Source: Gemmobacter sp. (lineage in GTDB: Bacteria > Pseudomonadota > Alphaproteobacteria > Rhodobacterales > Rhodobacteraceae). From it: 64,000 nt of DNA. The DNA lies in the NCBI RefSeq assembly GCF_034676705.1, contig NZ_JAUCBS010000009.1, positions 189,686 to 253,685 of the forward strand, written 5' to 3'. The notes beneath the pieces are model-generated. The model was given only the letters and a program-made list of their open reading frames with translations. It was not told the origin of the DNA and made no database searches. Position numbers and translations under genes: made by a program. This document shows, in pieces, positions 54,034 through 62,907 of the stretch (its first letter is position 1; each line of letters opens with the position of its first letter).

Positions 54034-54056
54034 AATTGGTATTTCAGATACCGATT
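54034..54056 (+). promoter_or_regulatory. NsrR-type operator
   Basis: Half-sites AATTGGTATTT (54034-54044) and AGATACCGATT (54046-54056) are separated by one base and match as an inverted repeat at 9 of 11 positions. The 11-1-11 geometry with A/T-rich halves is that described for NsrR boxes. It ends 10 bp before the nsrR-like start, so it would overlap the ribosome-binding region or promoter and give autorepression. Confidence 0.65.
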
Positions 54057-54066
54057 GGTTGCGATC

Positions 54067-54492
54067 ATGCGCCTCACTTCTTTCACCGATTACGGCCTGC
54101 GCGCCCTGATGCGGATCGCCTCGGATCCGTCGCGCGGCTTTTCCACCGCCGAACTGGCGGATGAATTCGGCCTGTCGCGGCATCATCTGGCCAAGATCGT
54201 GCAGCGGCTGGCGCAGGGGGGCATCGTGACCACCCGTCGCGGCGGCGGCGGCGGGGCGATGCTGGCGGTTCCGGCCGAGACGCTGCGCCTTGGCGCCGTG
54301 GTGCGGCTGCTGGAAGAGGGCAGCGCGGGGCTGGTCGATTGCCTGACGCCGGGCGCGCCGGCCTGCACCGTCGACGGACACTGCGGGCTGAAATCGCGCC
54401 TGCACCGGGCCGAAGCCGCCTTCATGGCAGAGCTTGACCGCTCGACCCTGGCCGATATCGCGCTGCACCCTTTGGAGGAAGTGCGATCATGA
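54067..54492 (+). CDS. nsrR: Rrf2-family regulator, NsrR-like
   Basis: 141 residues. The winged helix-turn-helix begins MRLTSFTDYGLRALM, a hallmark of NsrR, with recognition helix around GLSRHHLAKIVQRLA. Three cysteines for an iron-sulphur cluster follow in the DCLTPGAPACTVDGHCGLK segment (spacing x7 and x5). In the family, NO destroys the cluster and relieves repression. Context supports this: an NsrR-type box lies immediately upstream, and a DUF1971 gene, an importer and nnrS follow in the same operon. The start at 54067 gives the exact family N-terminus. Confidence 0.87.
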   Translation: MRLTSFTDYGLRALMRIASDPSRGFSTAELADEFGLSRHHLAKIVQRLAQGGIVTTRRGGGGGAMLAVPAETLRLGAVVRLLEEGSAGLVDCLTPGAPACTVDGHCGLKSRLHRAEAAFMAELDRSTLADIALHPLEEVRS

Positions 54493-54785
54493 CCGACTGG
54501 CCCGCAGGACTGCAACCCTACAAGCGCACGCCCGAATTCACCGAGACCGGCATTCCGCCGGGCCTCTTGCGCGCCCATGCCACCAGACCGGGCACCTGGG
54601 CGCAGCTGCATGTGCTGGAGGGCAGGCTTCGCTTCAGCGATCTGGTGCGGGACCGGCTATTCGACCTTGGCCCCGGCATCCATCCCGTGATCCGCCCCGA
54701 AGACCTGCACGAGGTTGCCGCGCTCGGCCCCGTCCGGTTCTTTGTCGAGTTCTGCCGGCTGGAGGACACTGCCGCCGCGCCCTGA
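54489..54785 (+). CDS. DUF1971 (YeaR/TehB-like) small protein
   Basis: 98 residues. The family blocks are the YKRTPEFTETGIPPGLLRAHATRPGTWAQ region (only the pattern YKRTPEFTE...GLLRxH is diagnostic) and a C-terminal HPVIRPEDLHEVAALGPVRF stretch. In E. coli the relative YeaR is induced by nitrate and NO through NsrR and NarL. It overlaps the nsrR-like stop by 4 bp. The small beta-rich fold has no assigned chemistry; a role in NO or tellurite stress is suggested for the family only. Confidence 0.85.
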   Translation: MTDWPAGLQPYKRTPEFTETGIPPGLLRAHATRPGTWAQLHVLEGRLRFSDLVRDRLFDLGPGIHPVIRPEDLHEVAALGPVRFFVEFCRLEDTAAAP

Positions 54786-54851
54786 ACCCCGCCGCATCCA
54801 TCCGCCAGCCGTCGTGCCAGCCCTGTTCACAAACCCCTGAAGGAGGCTTGC

Positions 54852-55844
54852 ATGACCCGTTCCATCCTCTCCCGCCGTTCGCTGCTGATTGCCGGGGCCG
54901 CCACCGGCGCCGCCCTTGCCACACCCGGCATCCTGCGCGCCGCCCCTCTGGCCCGGCTGGCGCTCTATGGTCCGCCCGCCGGGCCGACCATCACCCTGGC
55001 CCATGCGGTCGCCTCGGGCGCACTGAAGGATCTGGCGGGGGATGTCTCGCTGACCGTCTGGCGCAACCCGGATGAGCTGCGCGCCGGGCTGACCTCGGGG
55101 GCCATCGACCTGTCGGTGGTGCCGGTGCAGGCGGCGGCCAACCTCTACAACCGCGGGATGGGGCTGCGGCTGGTCAATGTGATGACCGACGGGTTGATTT
55201 CCATTGTGACCGAAGCGGGCAAGGTGACCGATCTGGCCAGCCTTGAAGGCAAAAGGATCGCGGTGCATTTCGTCAATGACACGCCCGATCTGATCCTGCG
55301 CGCACTGCTGGGCCGCAACGGGCTGGCGGACAAGGTCGAGGTGGTGACCTCGGGCTCCGCCACCGAATCCGCGCAGCTGCTGCTGTCGGGCCAGATCGAC
55401 GCCGCGCTGCTGACCGAGCCGGTGGCCTCGGTCGCGGTGATGCGCGGCCAGCAGGCCGGCAAGACCGTGCTGCGCGCCATCGACGTGCAGGCGGAATGGG
55501 CCAGGCTGACGGGCCGCGCCGCCGTGATCCCACAGGCCGGGCTGGCGGTGACCAAGGCGTTTTCGGATGCCAATCCCGATGCCATCGCACCACTGCACGA
55601 ATTGCTGGCGCAGGTCGTCGAGGCGGTAAAGGCCGATCCCTCTGCCGCCGCCGCCAATGCCGCCGGCCCGCTGGAACTGCCCGCCCCGGTGCTGGCCGCC
55701 TCGATCCCGCATTCGGCGCTGGTCGCCCGCACGGCAGGATCGGTGCGCGCCGATATCGAGGCGATGCTGGCCCTGATGGCCGAACGCGATGCGGCGATCA
55801 TCGGCGGCAAGCTGCCCGATGACGGCTTCTACGCGCTGGCGTGA
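54852..55844 (+). CDS. ABC importer binding protein, NMT1/nitrate-sulphonate type (Tat-exported)
   Basis: 330 residues. A twin-arginine signal (LSRRSLLIAG, residues 6-15) ends near ILRAAP. The mature part resembles the NMT1/SsuA family, which includes taurine, sulphonate, nitrate and thiamine-precursor binders: a WRNPDELRAGLTSGAIDLSVVP block, then the second-lobe VTSGSATESAQLLLSGQIDAALLTEP. The Shine-Dalgarno sequence AAGGAGG is perfect. It sits between NO-response genes, so its ligand is probably connected with NO stress or denitrification (for example a metal chelate, a cofactor precursor or a nitrogen oxyanion); this cannot be decided from sequence. Confidence 0.87.
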   Translation: MTRSILSRRSLLIAGAATGAALATPGILRAAPLARLALYGPPAGPTITLAHAVASGALKDLAGDVSLTVWRNPDELRAGLTSGAIDLSVVPVQAAANLYNRGMGLRLVNVMTDGLISIVTEAGKVTDLASLEGKRIAVHFVNDTPDLILRALLGRNGLADKVEVVTSGSATESAQLLLSGQIDAALLTEPVASVAVMRGQQAGKTVLRAIDVQAEWARLTGRAAVIPQAGLAVTKAFSDANPDAIAPLHELLAQVVEAVKADPSAAAANAAGPLELPAPVLAASIPHSALVARTAGSVRADIEAMLALMAERDAAIIGGKLPDDGFYALA

Positions 55845-56656
55845 TGCGCGCCGCCGGCCTCGACCGCCTTGCCCGTCTGGGGCGTTTTGTCTGGTCCGGC
55901 TGGGCCGGGCTGGCGGGCCTGTGCCTGCTGGCCGCCGCCTGGCAGGCAGGGCACGAGGCCTATGGCGATTTCATCCTGCCCGCGCCGCTGGCGACCCTGC
56001 TGGCGGCGCGGGATCTGCTGATGGATGGATCCGCCCGCGATCTGCTGGCGCTGACCACGCGGCGCGCGTTGCAGGGATTTGCCGCCTGCGCGCTGATCGG
56101 TGGCGCCCTGGGGATTGCGGCGGGCTATTCGCCGGCAACCCTGCGGCTCTCGCGCCCGATCCTGACCGTGATCCTTGGCGTGCCGCCCATCGCCTGGATC
56201 GTGCTGGCGATGATCTGGTTCGGCGGTTCGGACACCACGGTCGCCGTCACCATCCTGATTTCCGCCGCCCCCATCGTCTTTGCCGGCAGCGTCGAGGGCG
56301 TGGTCACCCGCGACCGGGGCCTTGACCAGATGGCACAGGTTTTCGGTGCCGGCGCGATCCGCCGCTTTGCCATGGTCGCCGCGCGCCAGATCGCGGCGCA
56401 TCTTTTGCCGGCGCTGGTGCTGGCTTTGGGCACTTCCTTCAAGGTGGCGGTGATGGCGGAACTGCTGGCCAATGCCGGCGGCATCGGCGGGGCGCTGGCC
56501 CGCTCGCGCGCCATGCTGGACATCGCGCAGGCTTTGGCCTGGGTCAGCCTGGCCGTCATCGCGCTGATCGTCGTGGAATACGGCCTGATCCGCCCGGTCA
56601 AGGGCGAGCTGGAACGCTGGCGCGAGGCCGCCGCCCCATGGGGGGTCAAAAGATGA
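55844..56656 (+). CDS. ABC importer permease, SsuC/TauC type
   Basis: 270 residues with about six membrane helices (first near 18-36). The coupling loop is the family-typical LDQMAQVFGAGAIRRFAMVAA. ATG 55844 shares its A with the TGA stop of the binding-protein gene; a GTG three bases earlier is also possible. It forms a homodimer with the ATPase encoded next (ATGA overlap). Confidence 0.87.
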   Translation: MRAAGLDRLARLGRFVWSGWAGLAGLCLLAAAWQAGHEAYGDFILPAPLATLLAARDLLMDGSARDLLALTTRRALQGFAACALIGGALGIAAGYSPATLRLSRPILTVILGVPPIAWIVLAMIWFGGSDTTVAVTILISAAPIVFAGSVEGVVTRDRGLDQMAQVFGAGAIRRFAMVAARQIAAHLLPALVLALGTSFKVAVMAELLANAGGIGGALARSRAMLDIAQALAWVSLAVIALIVVEYGLIRPVKGELERWREAAAPWGVKR

Positions 56657-57402
56657 GCCTGCTGGCGCTGGACGGCATCGGCCATGCCTTCTTCGGCCGC
56701 ACCGTGCTGGACGGCATCACCCTGGATGTGGGGCGAGGCGAGGTGGTCAGCCTGCTGGGTCCGTCCGGTTCGGGCAAATCGACGGTGGCCCATATCGCCG
56801 CCGGATTGATCGAGCCAAGCGAGGGTCGGGTTTCCCGCGCCTATGCACGCCATGCCATGGTCTTTCAGGAGCCGCGCCTGATGCCATGGGCGACCGTGGC
56901 GCAGAACATCGGCTTTCCCTTGCGGCTGGCACGCAGCCCGCGCCGGGGCCGGGCGGCGCAGATCGAGGCGGCGGCGGGCCGCGCCGGCCTGCTGCCCGAG
57001 GATCTGCCGAAGTTCCCGGTCGAGCTGTCGGGCGGGATGCGCCAGCGCACCGCCATCGCGCGGGCGCTGGTGGCGGATCCCGACTTCCTCTATTTCGACG
57101 AGCCCTTCACCGCCCTTGATGTGGCGCTGAAGCGAAGGATGCAGGATCTGGTGATCGCGGCGGCGGCCGAGGGCCGTTTCGGCGCGCTGTTCATCACCCA
57201 TGACCTGATGGAAGCAATCCGCATCAGCCACCGCATCCTTGTTCTGGACCGCCACGGGCGCGGCATCGCCGGCGCACGGGGCATCGCCGGCCAACCCGGC
57301 GACCGCAGTGATCAGGCCTGTTTCGATCTGCGCCAGCGGTTTCTGGGCCATGACCCGCTGTTCGCCCATATCCACGACATCGACGAAAGGCAGCGACCAT
57401 GA
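56653..57402 (+). CDS. ABC importer ATPase, SsuB/TauB type
   Basis: 249 residues. Walker A GPSGSGKS, Q-loop FQEPRLMPW, signature LSGGMRQRTAIARA, Walker B FLYFDEPFTALD and H-loop FITHDLMEAI are all intact. ATG 56653 is chosen for the 4-bp overlap; ATG 56638 would add five residues. It overlaps nnrS by 4 bp, an unusual translational coupling of an importer ATPase with nnrS. Confidence 0.9.
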   Translation: MSLLALDGIGHAFFGRTVLDGITLDVGRGEVVSLLGPSGSGKSTVAHIAAGLIEPSEGRVSRAYARHAMVFQEPRLMPWATVAQNIGFPLRLARSPRRGRAAQIEAAAGRAGLLPEDLPKFPVELSGGMRQRTAIARALVADPDFLYFDEPFTALDVALKRRMQDLVIAAAAEGRFGALFITHDLMEAIRISHRILVLDRHGRGIAGARGIAGQPGDRSDQACFDLRQRFLGHDPLFAHIHDIDERQRP

Positions 57403-58622
57403 GTTGCGCCGCACATGGACCCGCGCCCGAAAACCGCAGCATCCCCTGGCAACGGGCGCTGTCGGACGAGGGGTTCCGGCTGTTCTTTCCCCTGTCGGCG
57501 CTGCATGCGGCGTTGTGGCCGTTTCTGTGGGTGGCGCTGTGGGGGTTCGATCTGCCGCTGGCAGGCGAGATCGCGCCCGGTGTCTGGCATGCGCATGAGA
57601 TGATCTTTGGCGCATGGGGCGCCGCGCTGATCGGCTTCATGACCACGGCGGCCCCGGAATGGATCGACACGCCCCGCCCGCGTGGGCGGGCGCTGTTCGT
57701 GCTGGCCGGGCTGTGGGCTGTGGGTCGGCTGGCCGGGCTGCTGGGGGCCGGGGCGCTGCTGCCGCTGTCGGCGCTGGCGGATCTGGGATGGATCACCCTG
57801 CTGGCGCTTTGGCTGTGCCGGATGTCATGGCAGCGGCAAAGCACCCGGCTGATCTCGTTCATCTGCTGGATCGCGGCGCTGGCGGTCTGCGGAGCCCTGG
57901 CCCGCTGGGCCATGCTGACCGGCGACGGGCCGATGGCCGCGGATTGGCTGCACCGCGCCGGGTTGGTGTTTCTGGGGCTGCTGGGCCTGGCGCTGGCGCG
58001 GATCACGGTGCCGGTCACCAACCATGTGCTGGACCCGAGCGAGGAGACCTCGCCCTTCCGGCCGCATCCGGGGCGGATGAACCTTGGCCCCGGGCTGGTG
58101 GCGCTGGCGCTGCTGGGGGAACTGGCGGGGCTGTCGCCTGCGGTCAGCGGCTTTCTGTGGATCGCCGCCGGAGCAGGTTACATGGACCGGATGGCCGAAG
58201 GCTTTGTGGGGCGTGAGGTGGTCCGGTCGGAAATCCTCGTCCTGATGGGGGCGGCGGGTTTTGCCGGGCTGGGGCTGATGGGCCTTGGCGCCGCGCGGCT
58301 GGGCGCGCCATGGGGCGAGGTGGCGCCGCTGCATCTGGCGCTGATGGGTGGCCTGGGCCTTGGCGTGCTGGCGGTTTTCGCCATTGCCGGGCGGTTCCAT
58401 TCCGGGCAGGCGCTGGGGTTCCACTGGCCGACCCGGCTGGCCTTCGGGCTGGTTGCCCTGTCGGCCCTGCTGCGCGCCTTGCCGGAAATGGGTCTGATCC
58501 CCTGGCCGCCCGGTCCCTTGCATCTGCTGGCGGCCGTATTCTGGGCCGCCGCCTTCGGGCTGTGGCTGTGGGACTTCTGGCCATCGCTGCGCTATCGCGG
58601 CATCGGGTCAGAGGCGCGTTGA
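57399..58622 (+). CDS. nnrS: NnrS family haem-copper membrane protein
   Basis: 407 residues with about 12 hydrophobic helices. The diagnostic first histidine block WHAHEMIFGAWGAALIGFM (about residues 67-85) and the later RITVPVTNHVL region fit NnrS, a haem- and copper-containing inner-membrane protein linked to NO metabolism and resistance in denitrifiers and pathogens. It ends the operon headed by the NsrR-like gene. Overlap with the ATPase gene implies co-regulation by NO. Confidence 0.9.
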   Translation: MSCAAHGPAPENRSIPWQRALSDEGFRLFFPLSALHAALWPFLWVALWGFDLPLAGEIAPGVWHAHEMIFGAWGAALIGFMTTAAPEWIDTPRPRGRALFVLAGLWAVGRLAGLLGAGALLPLSALADLGWITLLALWLCRMSWQRQSTRLISFICWIAALAVCGALARWAMLTGDGPMAADWLHRAGLVFLGLLGLALARITVPVTNHVLDPSEETSPFRPHPGRMNLGPGLVALALLGELAGLSPAVSGFLWIAAGAGYMDRMAEGFVGREVVRSEILVLMGAAGFAGLGLMGLGAARLGAPWGEVAPLHLALMGGLGLGVLAVFAIAGRFHSGQALGFHWPTRLAFGLVALSALLRALPEMGLIPWPPGPLHLLAAVFWAAAFGLWLWDFWPSLRYRGIGSEAR

Positions 58623-59028
58623 CAGACGACCGACCCCAGTTCCTCGGACGGGAACGCGGACACTGTCGGCCCCAGACGCTGGCCCTGCGGATCGTGATCT
58701 GCTGCGGCCGGTTCGGCTGGCCGACCTGCCGCAGGTCCGGGATCGGGCATGATCGCGTTGCCGGCTGTCAGCCAAGGTCTATCTCTGTCAGGTGACCTAT
58801 CTGCACCGGCGCGCCGGCCGGTCCGGCCCCGGCATGGAAATGCCGACAGCCTGCGCCAGATGATCCACACGGATCCGCTACCATCGCCTCTGCCAGAAAA
58901 CCTTGGGCAGAGGCATTTCCATGCACCTTGAGGACCGGGCGCTGGTCAACCGCGACGACCATCCGCAGAACCATGCCTTCCTTTTTCACAGAACTCCCAT
59001 GCCGCGCATGTCACCATGAACCCGGATC
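58623..59028. other. Gap between nnrS and the IS array
   Basis: No recognisable gene. Short open frames on both strands have no motif or ribosome-binding support. The stretch is consistent with degraded flanking DNA around the insertion. A 10-bp inverted pair (GGCATTTCCA-like near 58912 against TGGAAATGCC near 58834) could form a hairpin arm around 58834-58922. Confidence 0.5.
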
Positions 59029-59307
59029 GTGTGTGGATGCCCCCTGTTTGGCAAGCAATATCTTCGGATCGTCGGCGGGGTCTTCGATCGGACGTGTGTC
59101 AGGCCTCTGAGCGTGGCCTTCCATGACGCCACGGGCCGGTATGCTGTTCGGAAGGCTGGGTTCACATCGGTTCAGAGAGCTGCAAGCGCTCGAGCCCCGG
59201 GACTGAATCTCCCGCCTTGAACTTCGAAGTCCGTGTCGCCTACTCCTCGTCGATCGCTCACCCCGGCCTTGCGGCCATGCCGTGTCCTTCCCTTGCGCGG
59301 GCTCGGA

Positions 59308-59628
59308 TCACACCATCCGGTAATTCTCCTGTTTCGTTGTCAGGGCCCAGATCATACGAGCCATCTTGTTCGCCAGCGCGACGGCCGCGACCATCCTGGG
59401 CTTGCGCGCCACCAGCGCGGCCAGCCAGCGGTTCGCACTGCCGCCCTTGCGAACCACCCAGCGGATCACGCTCATGGCGCCGACAATCAGAAGGCGGCGG
59501 ATGTCGGTCTGGCCCATTTTGCTGACCGAACCCAGCTTGGTCTTGCCACCTGTAGACCTCTGCCGGGGTACCAGGCCGAGCCACGCTGCGAAGTTTCGCC
59601 CGCTATCGAATGTGTCGAGGTCCGGGGC
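59308..59628 (-). pseudogene. Transposase C-terminal fragment, unit 1
   Basis: Encodes residues 233-338 of the IS110-family transposase, identical in amino acids to the intact copy. It contains the block around catalytic serine S241 but lacks the RuvC-like DEDD domain, so it cannot be a working recombinase. The reading frame continues upstream to an ATG at 59724 through the non-coding end of the next unit, giving a chimaeric 138-codon frame. Confidence 0.85.
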
Positions 59629-59907
59629 GTGTGTGGATGCCCCCTGTTTGGCAAGCAATATCTTCGGATCGTCGGCGGGGTCTTCGATCGGACGTGTGTC
59701 AGGCCTCTGAGCGTGGCCTTCCATGACGCCACGGGCCGGTATGCTGTTCGGAAGGCTGGGTTCACATCGGTTCAGAGAGCTGCAAGCGCTCGAGCCCCGG
59801 GACTGAATCTCCCGCCTTGAACTTCGAAGTCCGTGTCGCCTACTCCTCGTCGATCGCTCACCCCGGCCTTGCGGCCATGCCGTGTCCTTCCCTTGCGCGG
59901 GCTCGGA

Positions 59908-60228
59908 TCACACCATCCGGTAATTCTCCTGTTTCGTTGTCAGGGCCCAGATCATACGAGCCATCTTGTTCGCCAGCGCGACGGCCGCGACCATCCTGGG
60001 CTTGCGCGCCACCAGCGCGGCCAGCCAGCGGTTCGCACTGCCGCCCTTGCGAACCACCCAGCGGATCACGCTCATGGCGCCGACAATCAGAAGGCGGCGG
60101 ATGTCGGTCTGGCCCATTTTGCTGACCGAACCCAGCTTGGTCTTGCCACCTGTAGACCTCTGCCGGGGTACCAGGCCGAGCCACGCTGCGAAGTTTCGCC
60201 CGCTATCGAATGTGTCGAGGTCCGGGGC
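59908..60228 (-). pseudogene. Transposase C-terminal fragment, unit 2
   Basis: Exact copy of the unit 1 fragment; chimaeric frame open to 60324. Confidence 0.85.
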
Positions 60229-60507
60229 GTGTGTGGATGCCCCCTGTTTGGCAAGCAATATCTTCGGATCGTCGGCGGGGTCTTCGATCGGACGTGTGTC
60301 AGGCCTCTGAGCGTGGCCTTCCATGACGCCACGGGCCGGTATGCTGTTCGGAAGGCTGGGTTCACATCGGTTCAGAGAGCTGCAAGCGCTCGAGCCCCGG
60401 GACTGAATCTCCCGCCTTGAACTTCGAAGTCCGTGTCGCCTACTCCTCGTCGATCGCTCACCCCGGCCTTGCGGCCATGCCGTGTCCTTCCCTTGCGCGG
60501 GCTCGGA

Positions 60508-60828
60508 TCACACCATCCGGTAATTCTCCTGTTTCGTTGTCAGGGCCCAGATCATACGAGCCATCTTGTTCGCCAGCGCGACGGCCGCGACCATCCTGGG
60601 CTTGCGCGCCACCAGCGCGGCCAGCCAGCGGTTCGCACTGCCGCCCTTGCGAACCACCCAGCGGATCACGCTCATGGCGCCGACAATCAGAAGGCGGCGG
60701 ATGTCGGTCTGGCCCATTTTGCTGACCGAACCCAGCTTGGTCTTGCCACCTGTAGACCTCTGCCGGGGTACCAGGCCGAGCCACGCTGCGAAGTTTCGCC
60801 CGCTATCGAATGTGTCGAGGTCCGGGGC
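60508..60828 (-). pseudogene. Transposase C-terminal fragment, unit 3
   Basis: Exact copy of the unit 1 fragment; chimaeric frame open to 60924. Confidence 0.85.
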
Positions 60829-61107
60829 GTGTGTGGATGCCCCCTGTTTGGCAAGCAATATCTTCGGATCGTCGGCGGGGTCTTCGATCGGACGTGTGTC
60901 AGGCCTCTGAGCGTGGCCTTCCATGACGCCACGGGCCGGTATGCTGTTCGGAAGGCTGGGTTCACATCGGTTCAGAGAGCTGCAAGCGCTCGAGCCCCGG
61001 GACTGAATCTCCCGCCTTGAACTTCGAAGTCCGTGTCGCCTACTCCTCGTCGATCGCTCACCCCGGCCTTGCGGCCATGCCGTGTCCTTCCCTTGCGCGG
61101 GCTCGGA

Positions 61108-61428
61108 TCACACCATCCGGTAATTCTCCTGTTTCGTTGTCAGGGCCCAGATCATACGAGCCATCTTGTTCGCCAGCGCGACGGCCGCGACCATCCTGGG
61201 CTTGCGCGCCACCAGCGCGGCCAGCCAGCGGTTCGCACTGCCGCCCTTGCGAACCACCCAGCGGATCACGCTCATGGCGCCGACAATCAGAAGGCGGCGG
61301 ATGTCGGTCTGGCCCATTTTGCTGACCGAACCCAGCTTGGTCTTGCCACCTGTAGACCTCTGCCGGGGTACCAGGCCGAGCCACGCTGCGAAGTTTCGCC
61401 CGCTATCGAATGTGTCGAGGTCCGGGGC
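61108..61428 (-). pseudogene. Transposase C-terminal fragment, unit 4
   Basis: Exact copy of the unit 1 fragment; chimaeric frame open to 61524. Confidence 0.85.
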
Positions 61429-61707
61429 GTGTGTGGATGCCCCCTGTTTGGCAAGCAATATCTTCGGATCGTCGGCGGGGTCTTCGATCGGACGTGTGTC
61501 AGGCCTCTGAGCGTGGCCTTCCATGACGCCACGGGCCGGTATGCTGTTCGGAAGGCTGGGTTCACATCGGTTCAGAGAGCTGCAAGCGCTCGAGCCCCGG
61601 GACTGAATCTCCCGCCTTGAACTTCGAAGTCCGTGTCGCCTACTCCTCGTCGATCGCTCACCCCGGCCTTGCGGCCATGCCGTGTCCTTCCCTTGCGCGG
61701 GCTCGGA

Positions 61708-62028
61708 TCACACCATCCGGTAATTCTCCTGTTTCGTTGTCAGGGCCCAGATCATACGAGCCATCTTGTTCGCCAGCGCGACGGCCGCGACCATCCTGGG
61801 CTTGCGCGCCACCAGCGCGGCCAGCCAGCGGTTCGCACTGCCGCCCTTGCGAACCACCCAGCGGATCACGCTCATGGCGCCGACAATCAGAAGGCGGCGG
61901 ATGTCGGTCTGGCCCATTTTGCTGACCGAACCCAGCTTGGTCTTGCCACCTGTAGACCTCTGCCGGGGTACCAGGCCGAGCCACGCTGCGAAGTTTCGCC
62001 CGCTATCGAATGTGTCGAGGTCCGGGGC
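61708..62028 (-). pseudogene. Transposase C-terminal fragment, unit 5
   Basis: Exact copy of the unit 1 fragment; chimaeric frame open to 62124. Confidence 0.85.
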
Positions 62029-62307
62029 GTGTGTGGATGCCCCCTGTTTGGCAAGCAATATCTTCGGATCGTCGGCGGGGTCTTCGATCGGACGTGTGTC
62101 AGGCCTCTGAGCGTGGCCTTCCATGACGCCACGGGCCGGTATGCTGTTCGGAAGGCTGGGTTCACATCGGTTCAGAGAGCTGCAAGCGCTCGAGCCCCGG
62201 GACTGAATCTCCCGCCTTGAACTTCGAAGTCCGTGTCGCCTACTCCTCGTCGATCGCTCACCCCGGCCTTGCGGCCATGCCGTGTCCTTCCCTTGCGCGG
62301 GCTCGGA

Positions 62308-62628
62308 TCACACCATCCGGTAATTCTCCTGTTTCGTTGTCAGGGCCCAGATCATACGAGCCATCTTGTTCGCCAGCGCGACGGCCGCGACCATCCTGGG
62401 CTTGCGCGCCACCAGCGCGGCCAGCCAGCGGTTCGCACTGCCGCCCTTGCGAACCACCCAGCGGATCACGCTCATGGCGCCGACAATCAGAAGGCGGCGG
62501 ATGTCGGTCTGGCCCATTTTGCTGACCGAACCCAGCTTGGTCTTGCCACCTGTAGACCTCTGCCGGGGTACCAGGCCGAGCCACGCTGCGAAGTTTCGCC
62601 CGCTATCGAATGTGTCGAGGTCCGGGGC
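62308..62628 (-). pseudogene. Transposase C-terminal fragment, unit 6
   Basis: Exact copy of the unit 1 fragment; chimaeric frame open to 62724, inside the non-coding end of the intact element. Confidence 0.85.
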
Positions 62629-62632
62629 GTGT

Positions 62633-62907
62633 GTGGATGCCCCCTGTTTGGCAAGCAATATCTTCGGATCGTCGGCGGGGTCTTCGATCGGACGTGTGTC
62701 AGGCCTCTGAGCGTGGCCTTCCATGACGCCACGGGCCGGTATGCTGTTCGGAAGGCTGGGTTCACATCGGTTCAGAGAGCTGCAAGCGCTCGAGCCCCGG
62801 GACTGAATCTCCCGCCTTGAACTTCGAAGTCCGTGTCGCCTACTCCTCGTCGATCGCTCACCCCGGCCTTGCGGCCATGCCGTGTCCTTCCCTTGCGCGG
62901 GCTCGGA
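62633..62907 (-). ncRNA. Candidate guide (seek/bridge) RNA region of the IS1111-type element
   Basis: In IS1111-type elements the guide RNA is encoded in the non-coding end downstream of the transposase. This stretch has the right place and size and shows paired segments: AGGCC / GGCCT (62701-62719), palindrome ACTTCGAAGT (62821-62830) and GGCC-TTGC-GGCC (62865-62876). Six further identical copies lie at 59033, 59633, 60233, 60833, 61433 and 62033 (each 275 bp). Exact RNA ends and guide loops cannot be set by eye. Confidence 0.45.

Noticed and set aside
54852..57402. Nitrate importer NrtABC or taurine importer TauABC
   Set aside because: The family includes both, but no nitrate reductase or taurine dioxygenase is present, so naming a substrate would be guesswork.
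58768..58989. 73-codon minus-strand frame between nnrS and the array
   Set aside because: Starts MKKEGMVLRM and looks faintly protein-like, but no motif, neighbour logic or good ribosome-binding site supports it.
59233..62820. Repeated 195-codon plus-strand frames in each unit
   Set aside because: They are antisense to the transposase fragment, end in IS non-coding sequence and have no ribosome-binding site or recognisable domain.
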